Positions 1-9,681 of a stretch of DNA of 64,000 nt are shown piece after piece. The stretch lies in contig CAJIYK010000003.1 of NCBI GenBank assembly GCA_905181685.1, positions 62,001 to 126,000 of the forward strand, read 5' to 3'. The stretch is from Methylophilales bacterium BACL14 MAG-120910-bin43. Lineage in GTDB: Bacteria; Pseudomonadota; Gammaproteobacteria; Burkholderiales; Methylophilaceae. The notes beneath the pieces are model-generated. The model was not told the DNA's origin. It worked only from the letters and a program-made list of their open reading frames with translations, and ran no database searches. The first letter of the stretch is position 1. Each line of letters opens with the position of its first letter. A program made the translations under genes and the position numbers.

Positions 1-449
1 CCTTCAGGGAAGATAACAATACAGAATCCTTTTCTAATTCGATCAAGGCCTTGTTCTAGCATTTGGTTTAATGATTTCTTGCCTAACGATCGGTCAATTG
101 CAATGGGTGAAGTCATCGCTAAACCCCAACCAAAAAAAGGGACAAATAATAATTCACGTTTCATTACCCACACCTGAGGAGGAAAAATTTTTTGAAATGC
201 TAACGTTTCCCAGGCTGATTGATGTTTAGATAAAATTATGAAGGGGTTTTTAGGAATATTTTCTTGGCCTTTTATCCTAAATGTGATGTTACAAGTCCAT
301 TTCAACCAAACCAACATTGTTTTGGCCCATAAAGAAATAAATTTATAGCGATGCATTGGCGAAGCTGGGAAGGTGAGTATTGAAAGCAATGTAAATGGAA
401 TTGTAAAAATCCACATACCCAACTGAAATAATATTGATCTTAATAACAT
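1..449 (-). CDS. plsC: 1-acyl-sn-glycerol-3-phosphate acyltransferase, C-terminus cut by window edge
   Basis: Transfers an acyl chain to lysophosphatidic acid to make phosphatidic acid at the inner membrane. Not in the ORF track because it runs off the left edge. The reverse strand reads MLLRSILFQLGMWIF from an ATG two bases past the gmhB stop. A hydrophobic N-terminus is followed by the acyltransferase motif KHQSAWET, then KRELLFVPFFGWG and a terminal FPEG, which are family blocks I to III. The usual HX4D is HX4E here, a substitution I recall in betaproteobacterial homologues. It is probably co-transcribed with gmhB upstream. About 149 codons are visible of a usual 240 or so. The family call is firm. 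Confidence 0.88.
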   Translation of the reverse strand, partial: MLLRSILFQLGMWIFTIPFTLLSILTFPASPMHRYKFISLWAKTMLVWLKWTCNITFRIKGQENIPKNPFIILSKHQSAWETLAFQKIFPPQVWVMKRELLFVPFFGWGLAMTSPIAIDRSLGKKSLNQMLEQGLDRIRKGFCIVIFPE

Positions 450-451
450 TA

Positions 452-991
452 CTATTCCATTTTAATTATGAATTTGGAAGCCTCAAGGAGATTATCAAAA
501 ATTAAGGTATTACTTGGGAAGGATTTCTTTTTTTCAACATCCTTTCCATTACCCGTTCTGACAAGAATAGGTTGGGCCTCAGATTTTGAATAAGCCTCTA
601 AGTCTCTTGTTGAATCGCCAATAGCAGGTATTTTTTCTAAATTAATACTGTAGTGTTCTTTTATTTTTTGCATTAATCCAGTTTTTGGTTTTCTGCATGC
701 ACAGTCATCTTCCTTAACATGAGGGCAATAAAAAATTTTATCAATCTTGCCCTTTTTCTTATCTAGCAAATCTTGCATTTTTTTATGAATATTGTCTAAG
801 GTAACATTGCTAATTAATTTTTTACCAATAGCACTTTGGTTTGTTGCCACAACCACAGTATATCCATTTTTATTCAATAAACTAATTGCTTCAAGGCTTC
901 CTTCGATGGGGACCCACTCCTCAGGACTTTTTATGGAATGAACGCTGTCTTTATTGATGACGCCGTCTCTATCCAAAATCACTAATTTCAT
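452..991 (-). CDS. gmhB: D-glycero-beta-D-manno-heptose-1,7-bisphosphate 7-phosphatase
   Basis: HAD-family phosphatase that removes the 7-phosphate in ADP-heptose synthesis for the LPS inner core. The nucleophile motif DRDGVIN (D7, D9) is at the N-terminus, ATNQSAIG supplies motif II and GDSTRD (near 125) the metal-binding motif. The loop CPHVKEDDCACRKPKTG carries the Cys-His-Cys-Cys zinc site typical of GmhB (C89, H91, C97, C99), which separates it from histidinol phosphatases. At 179 aa it is of normal length. The start ATG lies one base from the glyS stop, so the two are in one operon. HldE and HldD, which act on either side of it in the pathway, are encoded at 45-48 kb. Confidence 0.93.
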   Translation of the reverse strand: MKLVILDRDGVINKDSVHSIKSPEEWVPIEGSLEAISLLNKNGYTVVVATNQSAIGKKLISNVTLDNIHKKMQDLLDKKKGKIDKIFYCPHVKEDDCACRKPKTGLMQKIKEHYSINLEKIPAIGDSTRDLEAYSKSEAQPILVRTGNGKDVEKKKSFPSNTLIFDNLLEASKFIIKME

Positions 992-992
992 C

Positions 993-3080
993 TCAAGAGG
1001 CTAATTTAGAAATATCAGCAACACAGTTTAAATTTTGTCTTAACTTGAACAGCAGGCTATATCGATTATTTTTGATTTTGGAATCATCAGCATTTACCAT
1101 TACTTTTTCAAAGAAATTATTTATTGGCGTATTTAAAATGACTAAATTTTTTAATGCACTTATAAAATCATTCTTAATTAAGCATTGATTAATTTTTGGC
1201 TCAAGATCCAACAAAACTTTATGAAGCATAATTTCTTCATTCTCTATTAGAAGATTTTCATCAATAGGGTTAATGGAAATTTTGTCTGCTTTTTTGAGGA
1301 TATTAGATACCCGTTTATTTGCTGATGAGAGTGTCTCAGATTCCTTGAGTTTTACAAATTCAGAGATTGCTTCTAAGCGTTCTAAAATATCATGAATTTT
1401 TTCTGGTCTTGAAGATACGAGTGCATCAACTATCTCATTGGAATAACCAAGGTCTTTAAGGTAGTTGAACAGTCTTTCATAGAGGAAATTAGTTAAACTT
1501 ACCCTAGCAGAATCATTTTTATCTATGAAGTCATCGATTAATGTATTTAGATTGATTGGCAATTTTTTTTCTATGATCAGTCTTATTACACCTATGGCGT
1601 TTCTCCTTAAGCCAAAGGGATCTTTCTCGCCTGTTGGAATTTCATTTATAGAAAATAAATCAATCAGGGTTGTAAATTTGTCAGCAATTGCAAGCATAAA
1701 ACCTAACTCATCTCTTGGTAGTGAATCATTAGAGAATCTTGGCTTATAGTGATCTTCAATCGCATTGGCAAAACTTTCATTTTTATTTTCGTTAAGTGCA
1801 TAGTAGTGCCCCATTATTCCTTGCAGTTTTGGAAATTCACCTACCATGAGGCTTAAAAGGTCTGCTTTAGAAAAAAGACTTAACTCCATTGGATCAATAT
1901 TAAATTCTATATTTAAATTTTTGGTTAAGTACTCTAGCTTTTGAGCAACTCTCTCCGCCCGATCTTTTTGTGATCCTAGCTTGTGATGGTAGATAACGTT
2001 TTTAAGTTTTTCGCAAAAAGTTGTTAACCCCAGTTTCTTATCTTCATCATAAAAGAATTCAGCATCCGCTAAACGGGGCCTGATCACTTTTTCATTCCCA
2101 TGGATAACTTGATCTGTATTTTTTGGTGAAATATTTGAAACAATAATAAAACTATTTGTTAGGCCGTTATTTTTATTAAAAATAGGGAAGTATTTTTGGT
2201 TTGTCTTCATCGTTAATGTGAGGCATTCTTCTGGGATAGAAAGATATTTATCTTCAAAGTTACCGATTAAAATATTTGGCATTTCGACAAGTGATGTTAC
2301 CTCATCAGTTAAAGCTTCATCTTCAGTAATAAAAAAATCTTTGCCAAGCTTAGCAAGAGCATCTTTTATATCCTTTTTAATCTTAGTTTTACGATTGTTA
2401 AAACATACAATTACGTTACCATCCGTCTCTAGAGTTTTTTCATAATCATCAGCATGGTTAATTGTGATAGTTTCTTTATTGGATTCAAACCTATGGCCTC
2501 GTGTTTTATTTGATGATGTGCAGCCAAGAACGCTTGCATTTAATACTTGTTTTCCATGAAGCACAATTAAACCTCTCATTGGTCTAGCAAAGTTGACTGA
2601 TGTCCATCCATCTTCAAGCTGATAAGTCATCACTTTTTTTATTGCTAATTTTTGAAGTGAATTCTTGATAATATCGTTCAAAGAGTCTTCAAGCTTTATA
2701 CCTTTTAATTTTTTTGTAACATAAATAAATTTCTGACCTTTGTCTTCTTTAATCTCAAGATCTTCTTTTTTAATTGCTTCATCGATAGAACTTATTTTCT
2801 TTAATAATGGTTGTGTTGGTTTATTATTTTCATCAAAGCCTACAGAATAGGGCATTAATTTAATCAGCTTTTCTTCGTCTTCTGCTTCATCTATTACTGA
2901 TTTAATGTTTACAGCAATTCTTCTTGGCGTAGCATATGTTTGAAAATCACTCTTAGTTACTAAATTCCTTGAGATAAGTTCTGATGCTATGGCTTCACCA
3001 AACTGATGACTTAAAGTTTCGAGTGAATCAGGTGGTAACTCCTCTGTGAAAAGTTCTATTAGTAAATTATCTTTAACCAC
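993..3080 (-). CDS. glyS: glycyl-tRNA synthetase beta subunit
   Basis: Beta chain of the bacterial alpha2-beta2 glycyl-tRNA synthetase, which binds tRNA while GlyQ carries the catalytic core. The N-terminus [19 protein letters not shown] and ATPRRIAV are characteristic of GlyS, and the C-terminal part has the usual HD-like and anticodon-binding regions. The ORF track starts at a GTG at 3107. I prefer the GTG at 3080, which overlaps the glyQ stop (GTGGTTAA) and gives the usual start just before the LLIEL block. This yields about 695 aa, normal for the family. Overlap with glyQ indicates translational coupling. Confidence 0.95.
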   Translation of the reverse strand: MVKDNLLIELFTEELPPDSLETLSHQFGEAIASELISRNLVTKSDFQTYATPRRIAVNIKSVIDEAEDEEKLIKLMPYSVGFDENNKPTQPLLKKISSIDEAIKKEDLEIKEDKGQKFIYVTKKLKGIKLEDSLNDIIKNSLQKLAIKKVMTYQLEDGWTSVNFARPMRGLIVLHGKQVLNASVLGCTSSNKTRGHRFESNKETITINHADDYEKTLETDGNVIVCFNNRKTKIKKDIKDALAKLGKDFFITEDEALTDEVTSLVEMPNILIGNFEDKYLSIPEECLTLTMKTNQKYFPIFNKNNGLTNSFIIVSNISPKNTDQVIHGNEKVIRPRLADAEFFYDEDKKLGLTTFCEKLKNVIYHHKLGSQKDRAERVAQKLEYLTKNLNIEFNIDPMELSLFSKADLLSLMVGEFPKLQGIMGHYYALNENKNESFANAIEDHYKPRFSNDSLPRDELGFMLAIADKFTTLIDLFSINEIPTGEKDPFGLRRNAIGVIRLIIEKKLPINLNTLIDDFIDKNDSARVSLTNFLYERLFNYLKDLGYSNEIVDALVSSRPEKIHDILERLEAISEFVKLKESETLSSANKRVSNILKKADKISINPIDENLLIENEEIMLHKVLLDLEPKINQCLIKNDFISALKNLVILNTPINNFFEKVMVNADDSKIKNNRYSLLFKLRQNLNCVADISKLAS

Positions 3081-3999
3081 TTGAATCACTTTTTTTGTCA
3101 AGTTCACTTATCGCTTCTTTGGCATGGTTTTTATCTGCCATGGGGAAACCTAATTTTTTTCTGCTCATTAAGTATGCGCTAGCAACATTTCTAGAAATAT
3201 CCCTTATTTTTCCAATATAGTCAGCTCTTTCTGTAACGCTTATTACACCCCTTGCATCTAATAAATTAAATGTATGCGCTGCTTTTAAAACTTGCTCGTA
3301 GGCAGGTAATGCAAGGTTTTCTTCGACAAGTTTATTTGCTTGTTTAGCGTGGGAGGCAAAAGCCTTTAATAGAAATTCACTATCACTGAATTTAAAGTTG
3401 TAACTACTTTGTTCTTTTTCATTTTGTAAGAAAACATCACCATAGCTAATTCCATCTGTCCATTGAATATCGTAAACACTATCTACATTTTGAATATACA
3501 TAGCGAGTCTTTCTAATCCATAAGTAATTTCACCCGTGATTGGCTTGCATGTAATTCCTCCGACCTGCTGGAAATAGGTAAATTGAGTGATCTCCATTCC
3601 ATTTAACCAAACCTCCCATCCTAGACCCCAGGCACCTAGTGTTGGATTTTCCCAGTTATCTTCTACTAGGCGAATATCGTTTTTTTTAAGATCAATGCCA
3701 AGGCTCTGAATAGACGACATATAAAGATCTACAATATTTTCTGGCGCTGGTTTTAACGCAACTTGAAATTGATAATAGTGCTGCAGACGATTTGGGTTTT
3801 CACCATAACGCCCATCTTTTGGTCTTCTACTTGGCTGCACATAGGCAGCCTTCCATGGCTCAGGCCCAATCGACTTTAAAAATGTGGCGGTATGTGAGGT
3901 TCCGGCACCTACTTCCATGTCATAGGGTTGAATGATGGCGCATCCTTGTTTACTCCAATATTCCTGAAGCTTAAAAATAATTTCTTGGAAGTTAAGCAT
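3073..3999 (-). CDS. glyQ: glycyl-tRNA synthetase alpha subunit
   Basis: Catalytic class II subunit that activates glycine and charges tRNA-Gly with GlyS. It begins [20 protein letters not shown], the standard GlyQ opening. [40 protein letters not shown] and the long conserved [14 protein letters not shown] segment are visible. At 308 aa it is of usual length with no break. The last codons overlap the start of glyS, and lnt lies 18 bp upstream on the same strand, so transcription probably continues from lnt. Confidence 0.97.
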   Translation of the reverse strand: MLNFQEIIFKLQEYWSKQGCAIIQPYDMEVGAGTSHTATFLKSIGPEPWKAAYVQPSRRPKDGRYGENPNRLQHYYQFQVALKPAPENIVDLYMSSIQSLGIDLKKNDIRLVEDNWENPTLGAWGLGWEVWLNGMEITQFTYFQQVGGITCKPITGEITYGLERLAMYIQNVDSVYDIQWTDGISYGDVFLQNEKEQSSYNFKFSDSEFLLKAFASHAKQANKLVEENLALPAYEQVLKAAHTFNLLDARGVISVTERADYIGKIRDISRNVASAYLMSRKKLGFPMADKNHAKEAISELDKKSDSSG

Positions 4000-4017
4000 T
4001 TTTTTAATTTTAATTAA

Positions 4018-5523
4018 TTACCAACGTATTTTACGTTGTTTCTTAATCACAGCAAGAAACTTACTAATTAATTTTTTACGCAACAAGGTAATTGAGGTAA
4101 TTAAAAAGCATAGAATTAAAATTGGAAAATGACCATATTTTATAAATGGCGTACTTCCATTAAAACCCTGCACATTCTGAGTAAGTGACCCACTTTGAAA
4201 TTGGGGTAGTTTATTTATGACCTTACCTTTTTCATTGATAAAAGCAGTGACGCCAGTATTTGTCGCTCGAAGCATCATCCTTCCAGTTTCAATGGCTCTT
4301 GCTTGTGAGATTTGCAAGTGTTGTTCGGCAGCAATTGAATGTCCATACCATGCATCATTACTCATATTTAACAAAATGTTTGCGTTGGGTAATTGACGAA
4401 TTATTTCATTCCCAAATACATCTTCATAGCAAATATTTATTGCTATCTTTTGTTGATCAAACTTCATTGGAAGCTGTATTCTCTCACCCCTTGATAAATC
4501 ATTAAATGGCATGTTAAGTAGATCTTCATAAATGAAACCAAAAATACCCCTCAGTGGGACATATTCTCCAAAGGGGACTAAATGATATTTCCTATATTTC
4601 TGTGATTCATCCTCCCCAAAAGAAATAGCAGAGTTATAAATATCAGCGTCATTCCTTTCGATGACGCCTAAAATTAGATTCCCGTCAATTTTATTCATAT
4701 GTCTTTTAATTTTATTTAAATAATTTGATGGAATATATTCAAGTAAAAGTGGTATTGAGGTCTCTGGTAAAACAGTCAGGGGAGAATTACTTTTTAAAAT
4801 TAAACTTTCATACTTATTTAATATTTTTTTAATTTTAGTTTGATCCCACTTTTCATCCTGCTTTACATTGCCCTGCAATAATGTAACTTCAATAGGGTCT
4901 CCATTTGGCTCTGTCCATTCAATTTTTTTTAGAAAATGACCTCCGCCCCAGATAATAATGATTAAAAAAATAATCCATAAACGTTGATGGGCTTTATTTA
5001 ACAAAAGAAATAAGAGATGCGAGGTTAATATTAGAAGGAAGCTAACACCGTAGATACCTGTAATAGGAATGTATCCAGCCAAAGGGCTACCCTCAACTTG
5101 AGAATACCCGAGAGTTAACCATGGAAAACCTGTAAAGATCCAAGAGCGAACCCATTCAACTAGTGTGAAAATTGCTGCGACTAAGAGAGGTTGATTTTTA
5201 AATTTTGGAAAAACTGAAAGGGATAGAAAAAAAAGAGATAGAAATAAACATAAAATAAAGGTTGAGAGTATTGCTAAAATTTCTGGCATACCCCCAAATT
5301 TTTGGAGGCAGATATATATCCAATAAATTCCAAAAATAAATAAACCTAATCCAAAAAGAAGACATTCTTTGACGGGCAGATTATTTTTACGGATTAACCA
5401 AAAAAAAATGGTAAATACAAGAGGAAGAATGAGATAAAAATTAAACGGAGAAAAACTTAAAACAAGTAAACTTCCAAGAATGAGATAAGAAGTATTTAAT
5501 GCTTGTTTAAATAAAAAGGTCAA
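4018..5523 (-). CDS. lnt: apolipoprotein N-acyltransferase
   Basis: Adds the third acyl chain to the N-terminal cysteine of lipoproteins in the inner membrane. About 200 residues of hydrophobic helices are followed by a carbon-nitrogen hydrolase domain. The catalytic triad can be read: LPETSIP (E254), YRKYHLVPFGEYVPL (K312) and NICYEDVFG (C365). A C-terminal helix follows. At 501 aa it is of normal size. The start is TTG, with no better upstream choice. A 9-bp inverted repeat lies just upstream, between this gene and the secreted protein gene. It serves the lipoproteins LolB and BamE also encoded in this window. Confidence 0.95.
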   Translation of the reverse strand: MTFLFKQALNTSYLILGSLLVLSFSPFNFYLILPLVFTIFFWLIRKNNLPVKECLLFGLGLFIFGIYWIYICLQKFGGMPEILAILSTFILCLFLSLFFLSLSVFPKFKNQPLLVAAIFTLVEWVRSWIFTGFPWLTLGYSQVEGSPLAGYIPITGIYGVSFLLILTSHLLFLLLNKAHQRLWIIFLIIIIWGGGHFLKKIEWTEPNGDPIEVTLLQGNVKQDEKWDQTKIKKILNKYESLILKSNSPLTVLPETSIPLLLEYIPSNYLNKIKRHMNKIDGNLILGVIERNDADIYNSAISFGEDESQKYRKYHLVPFGEYVPLRGIFGFIYEDLLNMPFNDLSRGERIQLPMKFDQQKIAINICYEDVFGNEIIRQLPNANILLNMSNDAWYGHSIAAEQHLQISQARAIETGRMMLRATNTGVTAFINEKGKVINKLPQFQSGSLTQNVQGFNGSTPFIKYGHFPILILCFLITSITLLRKKLISKFLAVIKKQRKIRW

Positions 5524-5526
5524 AAT

Positions 5527-5553
5527 GTACTATTTCAATTAGGAAAATAGTAC
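5527..5553 (-). other. 9-bp inverted repeat between the secreted-protein gene and lnt
   Basis: The arms GTACTATTT and AAATAGTAC match perfectly around a 9-base loop. The hairpin lies after the stop of the upstream gene and directly before the lnt TTG. There is no long U-run after it on the minus strand, so it is not a clear terminator. It may be a weak terminator or an RNA stability element. Confidence 0.4.
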
Positions 5554-5582
5554 TTTAACCCTAGTTGTTAGTCTTGTAAAAA

Positions 5583-5984
5583 CTAAAACAAACTATCAGG
5601 CTGTTTAGTATCGAACTTTTTACCTTCAAAATTTGAGTTTTCATCTACGTCATTTAAAAATACAACCGATTCAACGTATCCGTCGATGATATCTAGTTCC
5701 GTGGTAGGAAAGTAGTTACCATTTCCATCGGTATTAAGGTTGTGGTAGTACCATGAACTTGCTATTACTTCATTGGATGATTTCATCTTTAAATCTAACT
5801 TTTTAGCAGGCTCCCCAATAAGGCCAATAATTTCTTCTGGTTTTAAAAGTCCAATGACATTGGCAAACTCTAAATAATCAGTGGGCATTTCTTCAATGAT
5901 TGGGTTTTCAACGTCAGCCTGTTGTTCGTCGGCATGTGCAAAAGAGATACAAAAAATTGAAAGTAGGGAGATAATAATTTTCAT
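5583..5984 (-). CDS. small secreted protein of unknown function
   Basis: I do not recognise a named family. The 133-aa product begins with a clear Sec signal peptide (MKIIISLLSIFCISFAHA, cleavage likely before DEQQ) and then an acidic, soluble domain. The segment LLKPEEIIGLIGEPAKKLDL followed by SSWYYHN and VESVVFLND resembles in outline the fold of BamE/SmpA-like domains (a helix with GxP, then strands), but this is only a pattern impression. It lies between corC and lnt on the same strand, so it may be an envelope protein of that operon. Confidence 0.6.
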   Translation of the reverse strand: MKIIISLLSIFCISFAHADEQQADVENPIIEEMPTDYLEFANVIGLLKPEEIIGLIGEPAKKLDLKMKSSNEVIASSWYYHNLNTDGNGNYFPTTELDIIDGYVESVVFLNDVDENSNFEGKKFDTKQPDSLF

Positions 5985-6024
5985 AAGATGATATCCAATT
6001 TAAAATAAGTAGAGTGCTAGATAT

Positions 6025-6861
6025 TTATTTAAGTTCCACATTTCTCTTTGCCTCAGCAATATTGATTTGAATTGAGTGAATTTGCCTGCTATCTGAGCGT
6101 ATGATTGTTATATCAAGGCCGTCAAATGAAATTTTTTCATCATTTTCCGGTAGATAACCAAATTTATGTGTCACCAAACCACCAATCGTCGAAAAATCAT
6201 TGTCTTCATAGGAGGTGGCAAAGAAACTATTAAAATCTGAAATTTCTGTGGTTGCCTTAACTCGAAATTGTCTCTGATTCTCTTCGACTATATTGCCTTC
6301 CGTTTCATCGTAATCAAATTCATCTTCGATATCACCTACAATTTGCTCAAGCACATCTTCAATTGTAACCATGCCAGCTACACCACCGTGTTCGTCTACA
6401 ACAATTGCGATATGATTTCGTTTCGTTCTAAATTCTTTCAGTAAAACATTTAATCTTTTGGACTCAGGAATAAATATGGGAGGCCTTAAAATATCTCGAG
6501 TTTCAAATTCATGTTTGGATGTGAGCTTAAGTAGGTCTTTAGCGAGAAGAATTCCAATTATGTTATTGATGCTTTCCTCAAAAACAGGAAATCTCGTATG
6601 CGCGGTTTCTATTACAAATGGAATGAATTCTTCAGGCTTCTTCGATACATCGATAGCGTCAATTTGTGACCTAGGTCGCATAATATCTCTGACCTGCATA
6701 TCTGAAACATTTAGCACTCCTTCGATCATCATTAATGCATCTGCATCAATCATATTTTTATCGAAAGCGGACTTTAAAAGATCACCAAGTTGTTTTTTAT
6801 CTCTTGGTTTTAATAAAAGGTTTCTTAGTTGAGATCCAATTTTTATTCTTTTTCTTTTCAT
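6025..6861 (-). CDS. corC: CorC/HlyC-family CBS-domain protein
   Basis: Cytosolic CBS-pair protein of the CorC (YbeX) group, linked to magnesium/cobalt efflux and, in E. coli, to ribosome-related phenotypes of the ybeZYX cluster. Two CBS motifs span roughly residues 50-180 (MRPRSQIDAIDVSKKPEEF, then HIAIVVDEHGGVAGMVTIED), followed by the CorC_HlyC domain (FSTIGGLVTHKFGYLPE). There is no membrane DUF21 domain, which fits YbeX rather than the larger paralogues. The 278-aa length is normal. It sits next to ybeY and phoH, the standard order. Confidence 0.92.
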   Translation of the reverse strand: MKRKRIKIGSQLRNLLLKPRDKKQLGDLLKSAFDKNMIDADALMMIEGVLNVSDMQVRDIMRPRSQIDAIDVSKKPEEFIPFVIETAHTRFPVFEESINNIIGILLAKDLLKLTSKHEFETRDILRPPIFIPESKRLNVLLKEFRTKRNHIAIVVDEHGGVAGMVTIEDVLEQIVGDIEDEFDYDETEGNIVEENQRQFRVKATTEISDFNSFFATSYEDNDFSTIGGLVTHKFGYLPENDEKISFDGLDITIIRSDSRQIHSIQINIAEAKRNVELK

Positions 6862-6872
6862 GAATTCAACTA

Positions 6873-7315
6873 TTAATAATCTTTATATGGGTCATTGATA
6901 TTGAATTTACTTAGTATTTTTCTTTCCATTTTTTCCATTTTATCAGCATCTACATTATTCTGGTGATCATATCCTAAAAGATGCAGATATCCATGGATAA
7001 TGAGATGTGCGTAATGATCTTGGATTTTTTTATTTTGGGCTTTTGCCTCCTTCTTTATAACGGGATGACATAAGACCAAATCACCTTCAATTGGATCTTC
7101 CAGCATAAGAAAAGATAAGACATTTGTAGGCACATCTTTATTTCTAAATTGTTTGTTTAATTTTTTTGATTCATTTTCACAACAATTCTGAGCGTAATTT
7201 TACTTTGATTTTTGGCTACAAGGCTCAACCATTCCTCGCATTGCTTTTTTGTTAATTGTTTTCTTTTGTGAACTGTATCTTGTATGAATACAGAAAATAA
7301 ATTTTTAAACTTCAT
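6873..7315 (-). CDS. ybeY: endoribonuclease YbeY, one frameshift
   Basis: Metal-dependent RNase for 16S rRNA 3' end maturation and ribosome quality control. The ORF track shows only the last 86 codons, with the signature HGYLHLLGYDH. Reading upstream gives MKFKNLFSVFIQDTVHKRK from an ATG at 7315 and then ITLRIV. The frame breaks near 7180: one extra base in GTTGTGAAAATG restores IVDENESKKLNKQFRNKDVPTNVLSF, the standard block before TNVLSF. So the gene is whole apart from one missing base, most likely a sequencing error. The restored length of about 147 aa is normal. Confidence 0.88.
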
Positions 7316-7324
7316 TTTAAAATT

Positions 7325-8260
7325 TTAGAGTTTAAATTTCTCATAAGCATTAATAATTTTTTGCACTAATGGGTGACGAACAACATCCACAGAAGTAAAG
7401 AAATTGAATTCGATACCTTTCACAGATTTTAAAATTCTTTGTATTTCTATCAGGCCACTCTTTTGAGATTTTGCAAGGTCAATTTGAGTGACATCACCAG
7501 TTATTACAGCCTTTGTCCCAAAGCCTATGCGGGTTAAAAACATCTTCATTTGTTCCGGCGTTGTATTTTGTGCTTCATCAAGAATAATAAAGCTTTGGTT
7601 GAGTGTCCTTCCTCTCATATAAGCTAAAGGAGCGACCTCTAATATGCCTTTATCAAACATTTTAGTCACGTTATCGTAACCAGCCAAATCGTATAATGCA
7701 TCATATAAGGGCCTTAGGTAAGGGTCCACTTTTTGTGCAAGGTCACCCGGAAGAAATCCTAGATTTTCTCCGGCCTCAACTGCCGGTCTGACTAAAACTA
7801 TTCTTTTAACCTTTTCTTTATTAAGGGCATCAACAGCCGAGGCAACTGCAAGATATGTTTTTCCTGTACCGGCAGGCCCAATACCAAAATTGATATCATT
7901 TGATTGAATATTATTAAGGTAGCTAACTTGCATGGGAGTGCGACCTTGTAAATCAGCTTTTAAGGTATGAAGTTGGGGCGAGTCTTTTGTGTTACCGTTT
8001 TCTTTTTGGTTTAGCTCTACAAGGCTTAATTGAATATCTTCAGGCAGGATAGCCCTTGTTGCTCTTAGGTAGATACTTTCAAGCAATTGGGATGCAAGTA
8101 AAACTTTTTTCTCGTCACCATTAAGAACAAATGAAGAATTTTTTCTATTTATCTTTACATCTAACCCCACACTTATTTGCGAAATATTTTCATCAAGTGG
8201 GCCACATAAGTTCGCGAGTTTTTTGTTGTCTTGAGGTGAAAGATTTAATTCTGTTTTCAT
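7325..8260 (-). CDS. phoH: PhoH-like ATPase (YbeZ)
   Basis: Cytoplasmic P-loop ATPase of the PhoH/YbeZ family, functionally linked to YbeY in RNA metabolism. The Walker A motif GPAGTGKT lies at about 128-135 and a DEAQN Walker B near 225. GRTLNQSFIILDEAQNTT is diagnostic for the family. The N-terminal region resembles a KH-like fold (KINRKNSSFVLNGDE). The 311-aa length is typical. It is directly upstream of ybeY with about 10 bp spacing, and 4 bp downstream of the miaB stop. Confidence 0.93.
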   Translation of the reverse strand: MKTELNLSPQDNKKLANLCGPLDENISQISVGLDVKINRKNSSFVLNGDEKKVLLASQLLESIYLRATRAILPEDIQLSLVELNQKENGNTKDSPQLHTLKADLQGRTPMQVSYLNNIQSNDINFGIGPAGTGKTYLAVASAVDALNKEKVKRIVLVRPAVEAGENLGFLPGDLAQKVDPYLRPLYDALYDLAGYDNVTKMFDKGILEVAPLAYMRGRTLNQSFIILDEAQNTTPEQMKMFLTRIGFGTKAVITGDVTQIDLAKSQKSGLIEIQRILKSVKGIEFNFFTSVDVVRHPLVQKIINAYEKFKL

Positions 8261-8264
8261 GTGC

Positions 8265-9586
8265 CTAAACTAATTCTCCAACAAGAGATTTACCTAAAAT
8301 TTTCATCACTTTTACGTTGACAAATTTGTTCAATAAATCTTTTGACTCTTTAAATTCAATAATTCTGTTGTTATCAGTTTTCCCCAACAAGACACCTGGT
8401 TTCTTTTTTGAAAAATGATCAATAAGAACTCTTTGGGTAGTCCCAATCATTTTTTTTGTGTAAACTCACCCTGAGTAATATTTATTGACTGAATTTCATG
8501 TAAGCGCTCAAGTTTTTCTTCATTTGTCGTTTCATCTTTAAGATACGCTGCAGGTGTACCAGGTCTTTTGCTATAAATAAAACTGAATGAGTAATCAAAA
8601 TCAAGCTCAATAAATAATTTTTTAGTTAAATTAAAATCATTTGTTGTCTCAGTAGGAAAGCCAATAATAAGATCTGTAGTTAACGAAACATTAGGTAATT
8701 TTTTTCTAAGTTTTTTTATAATCGATTTATATTCTAAAGTTGTGTAGTTTCTCTTCATTGCCATCAATACCTTGTCTGAACCAGATTGAATGGGTAAGTG
8801 AAGGTGATTGGCTAATTTTTTGATGTTTCCAAAACAGTCAATTAGGTGATCATTCATTTCATTTGGATGACTGGTTGTAAACCGTATTCTTTTTACTTCT
8901 TCAATTTCCGATATATATTCAATGAGGGATGCAAAGTTTGCAATTTTTCCGCTACTCATCAGCCCTCTGTAACCATTTACATTTTGGCCTAAAAGTATAA
9001 TTTCAGATGCTCCTTGCAGCGTTAGTTGGATAATTTCGGTGATGATATCGTCTAGTGGCCGTGAAATTTCCTCTCCTCTTGTATAAGGAACGACACAAAA
9101 AGAGCAGTACTTACTACAACCCTCCATGATTGAAACCATTGCAGAAGGATTTTTACTTTTGGATGTAGGCAAGTTATCAAACTTTTCAATTTCTGGGAAT
9201 GAGATATCTATTTGGGGCTTTCCTGTTACTTCTCTTAAATTAATAAGCTCAGGTAATCTGTGAAGGGTTTGTGGCCCAAAAACAGCATCTACATAGGGCG
9301 CACGTTTAATTATTTCCTCACCTTCTTGACTCGCAACACAACCACCTACAGCAATTTGTATATGCGGCTTTGTTTCTTTTAGCTTTCTATATCTTCCTAA
9401 ATCGCTGAAAAGCTTAACCTCTGCTTTTTCCCTAACGGAGCAAGTATTAAGAACAATTAAATCTGCATCCTCTGGTGAATCTGTCTGTGATAAATTTTTT
9501 TTTGAACCTAAGATATCTTCAATTTTTTCAGAATCATACTCATTCATCTGACAACCAAAAGACTTTACAAATACTTTTTTTGACAT
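8265..9586 (-). CDS. miaB: tRNA-2-methylthio-N6-dimethylallyladenosine synthase, one frameshift
   Basis: Radical-SAM methylthiotransferase acting on i6A37 of tRNAs. The N-terminal UPF0004 domain has C12 and C49 with a third cysteine in [10 protein letters not shown]. The radical-SAM triad is CSKYCSFC (about 156-163). The main ORF stops at 8447 after FTQKK. The TRAM domain ([16 protein letters not shown]) continues in another frame to 8265. The break is in a run of eight A on the coding strand, and one more A joins QKK to MIGTTQRVL, the normal MiaB junction. I read this as one gene of about 440 aa with a homopolymer error. It is the first gene of the miaB-phoH-ybeY-corC run. Confidence 0.92.
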
Positions 9587-9681
9587 GTTTTATTAAAATA
9601 TAATTTTACGACTTTGGATTATAACTTTTTTTGTATACAAGGCCTATGTATATAACATCCTTAATAGAGTAACATTTTGTT

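Noticed and set aside
1525-2445. Plus-strand ORFs inside glyS
   Set aside because: Antisense shadows of a strongly conserved gene, with no start signals or family match.
8447-8465. Programmed ribosomal frameshifting at A-runs (miaB, also carB and rlmE)
   Set aside because: Slippery A-runs are present, but the same kind of break occurs at non-slippery sites in many unrelated genes in the window, so a general technical cause fits better.
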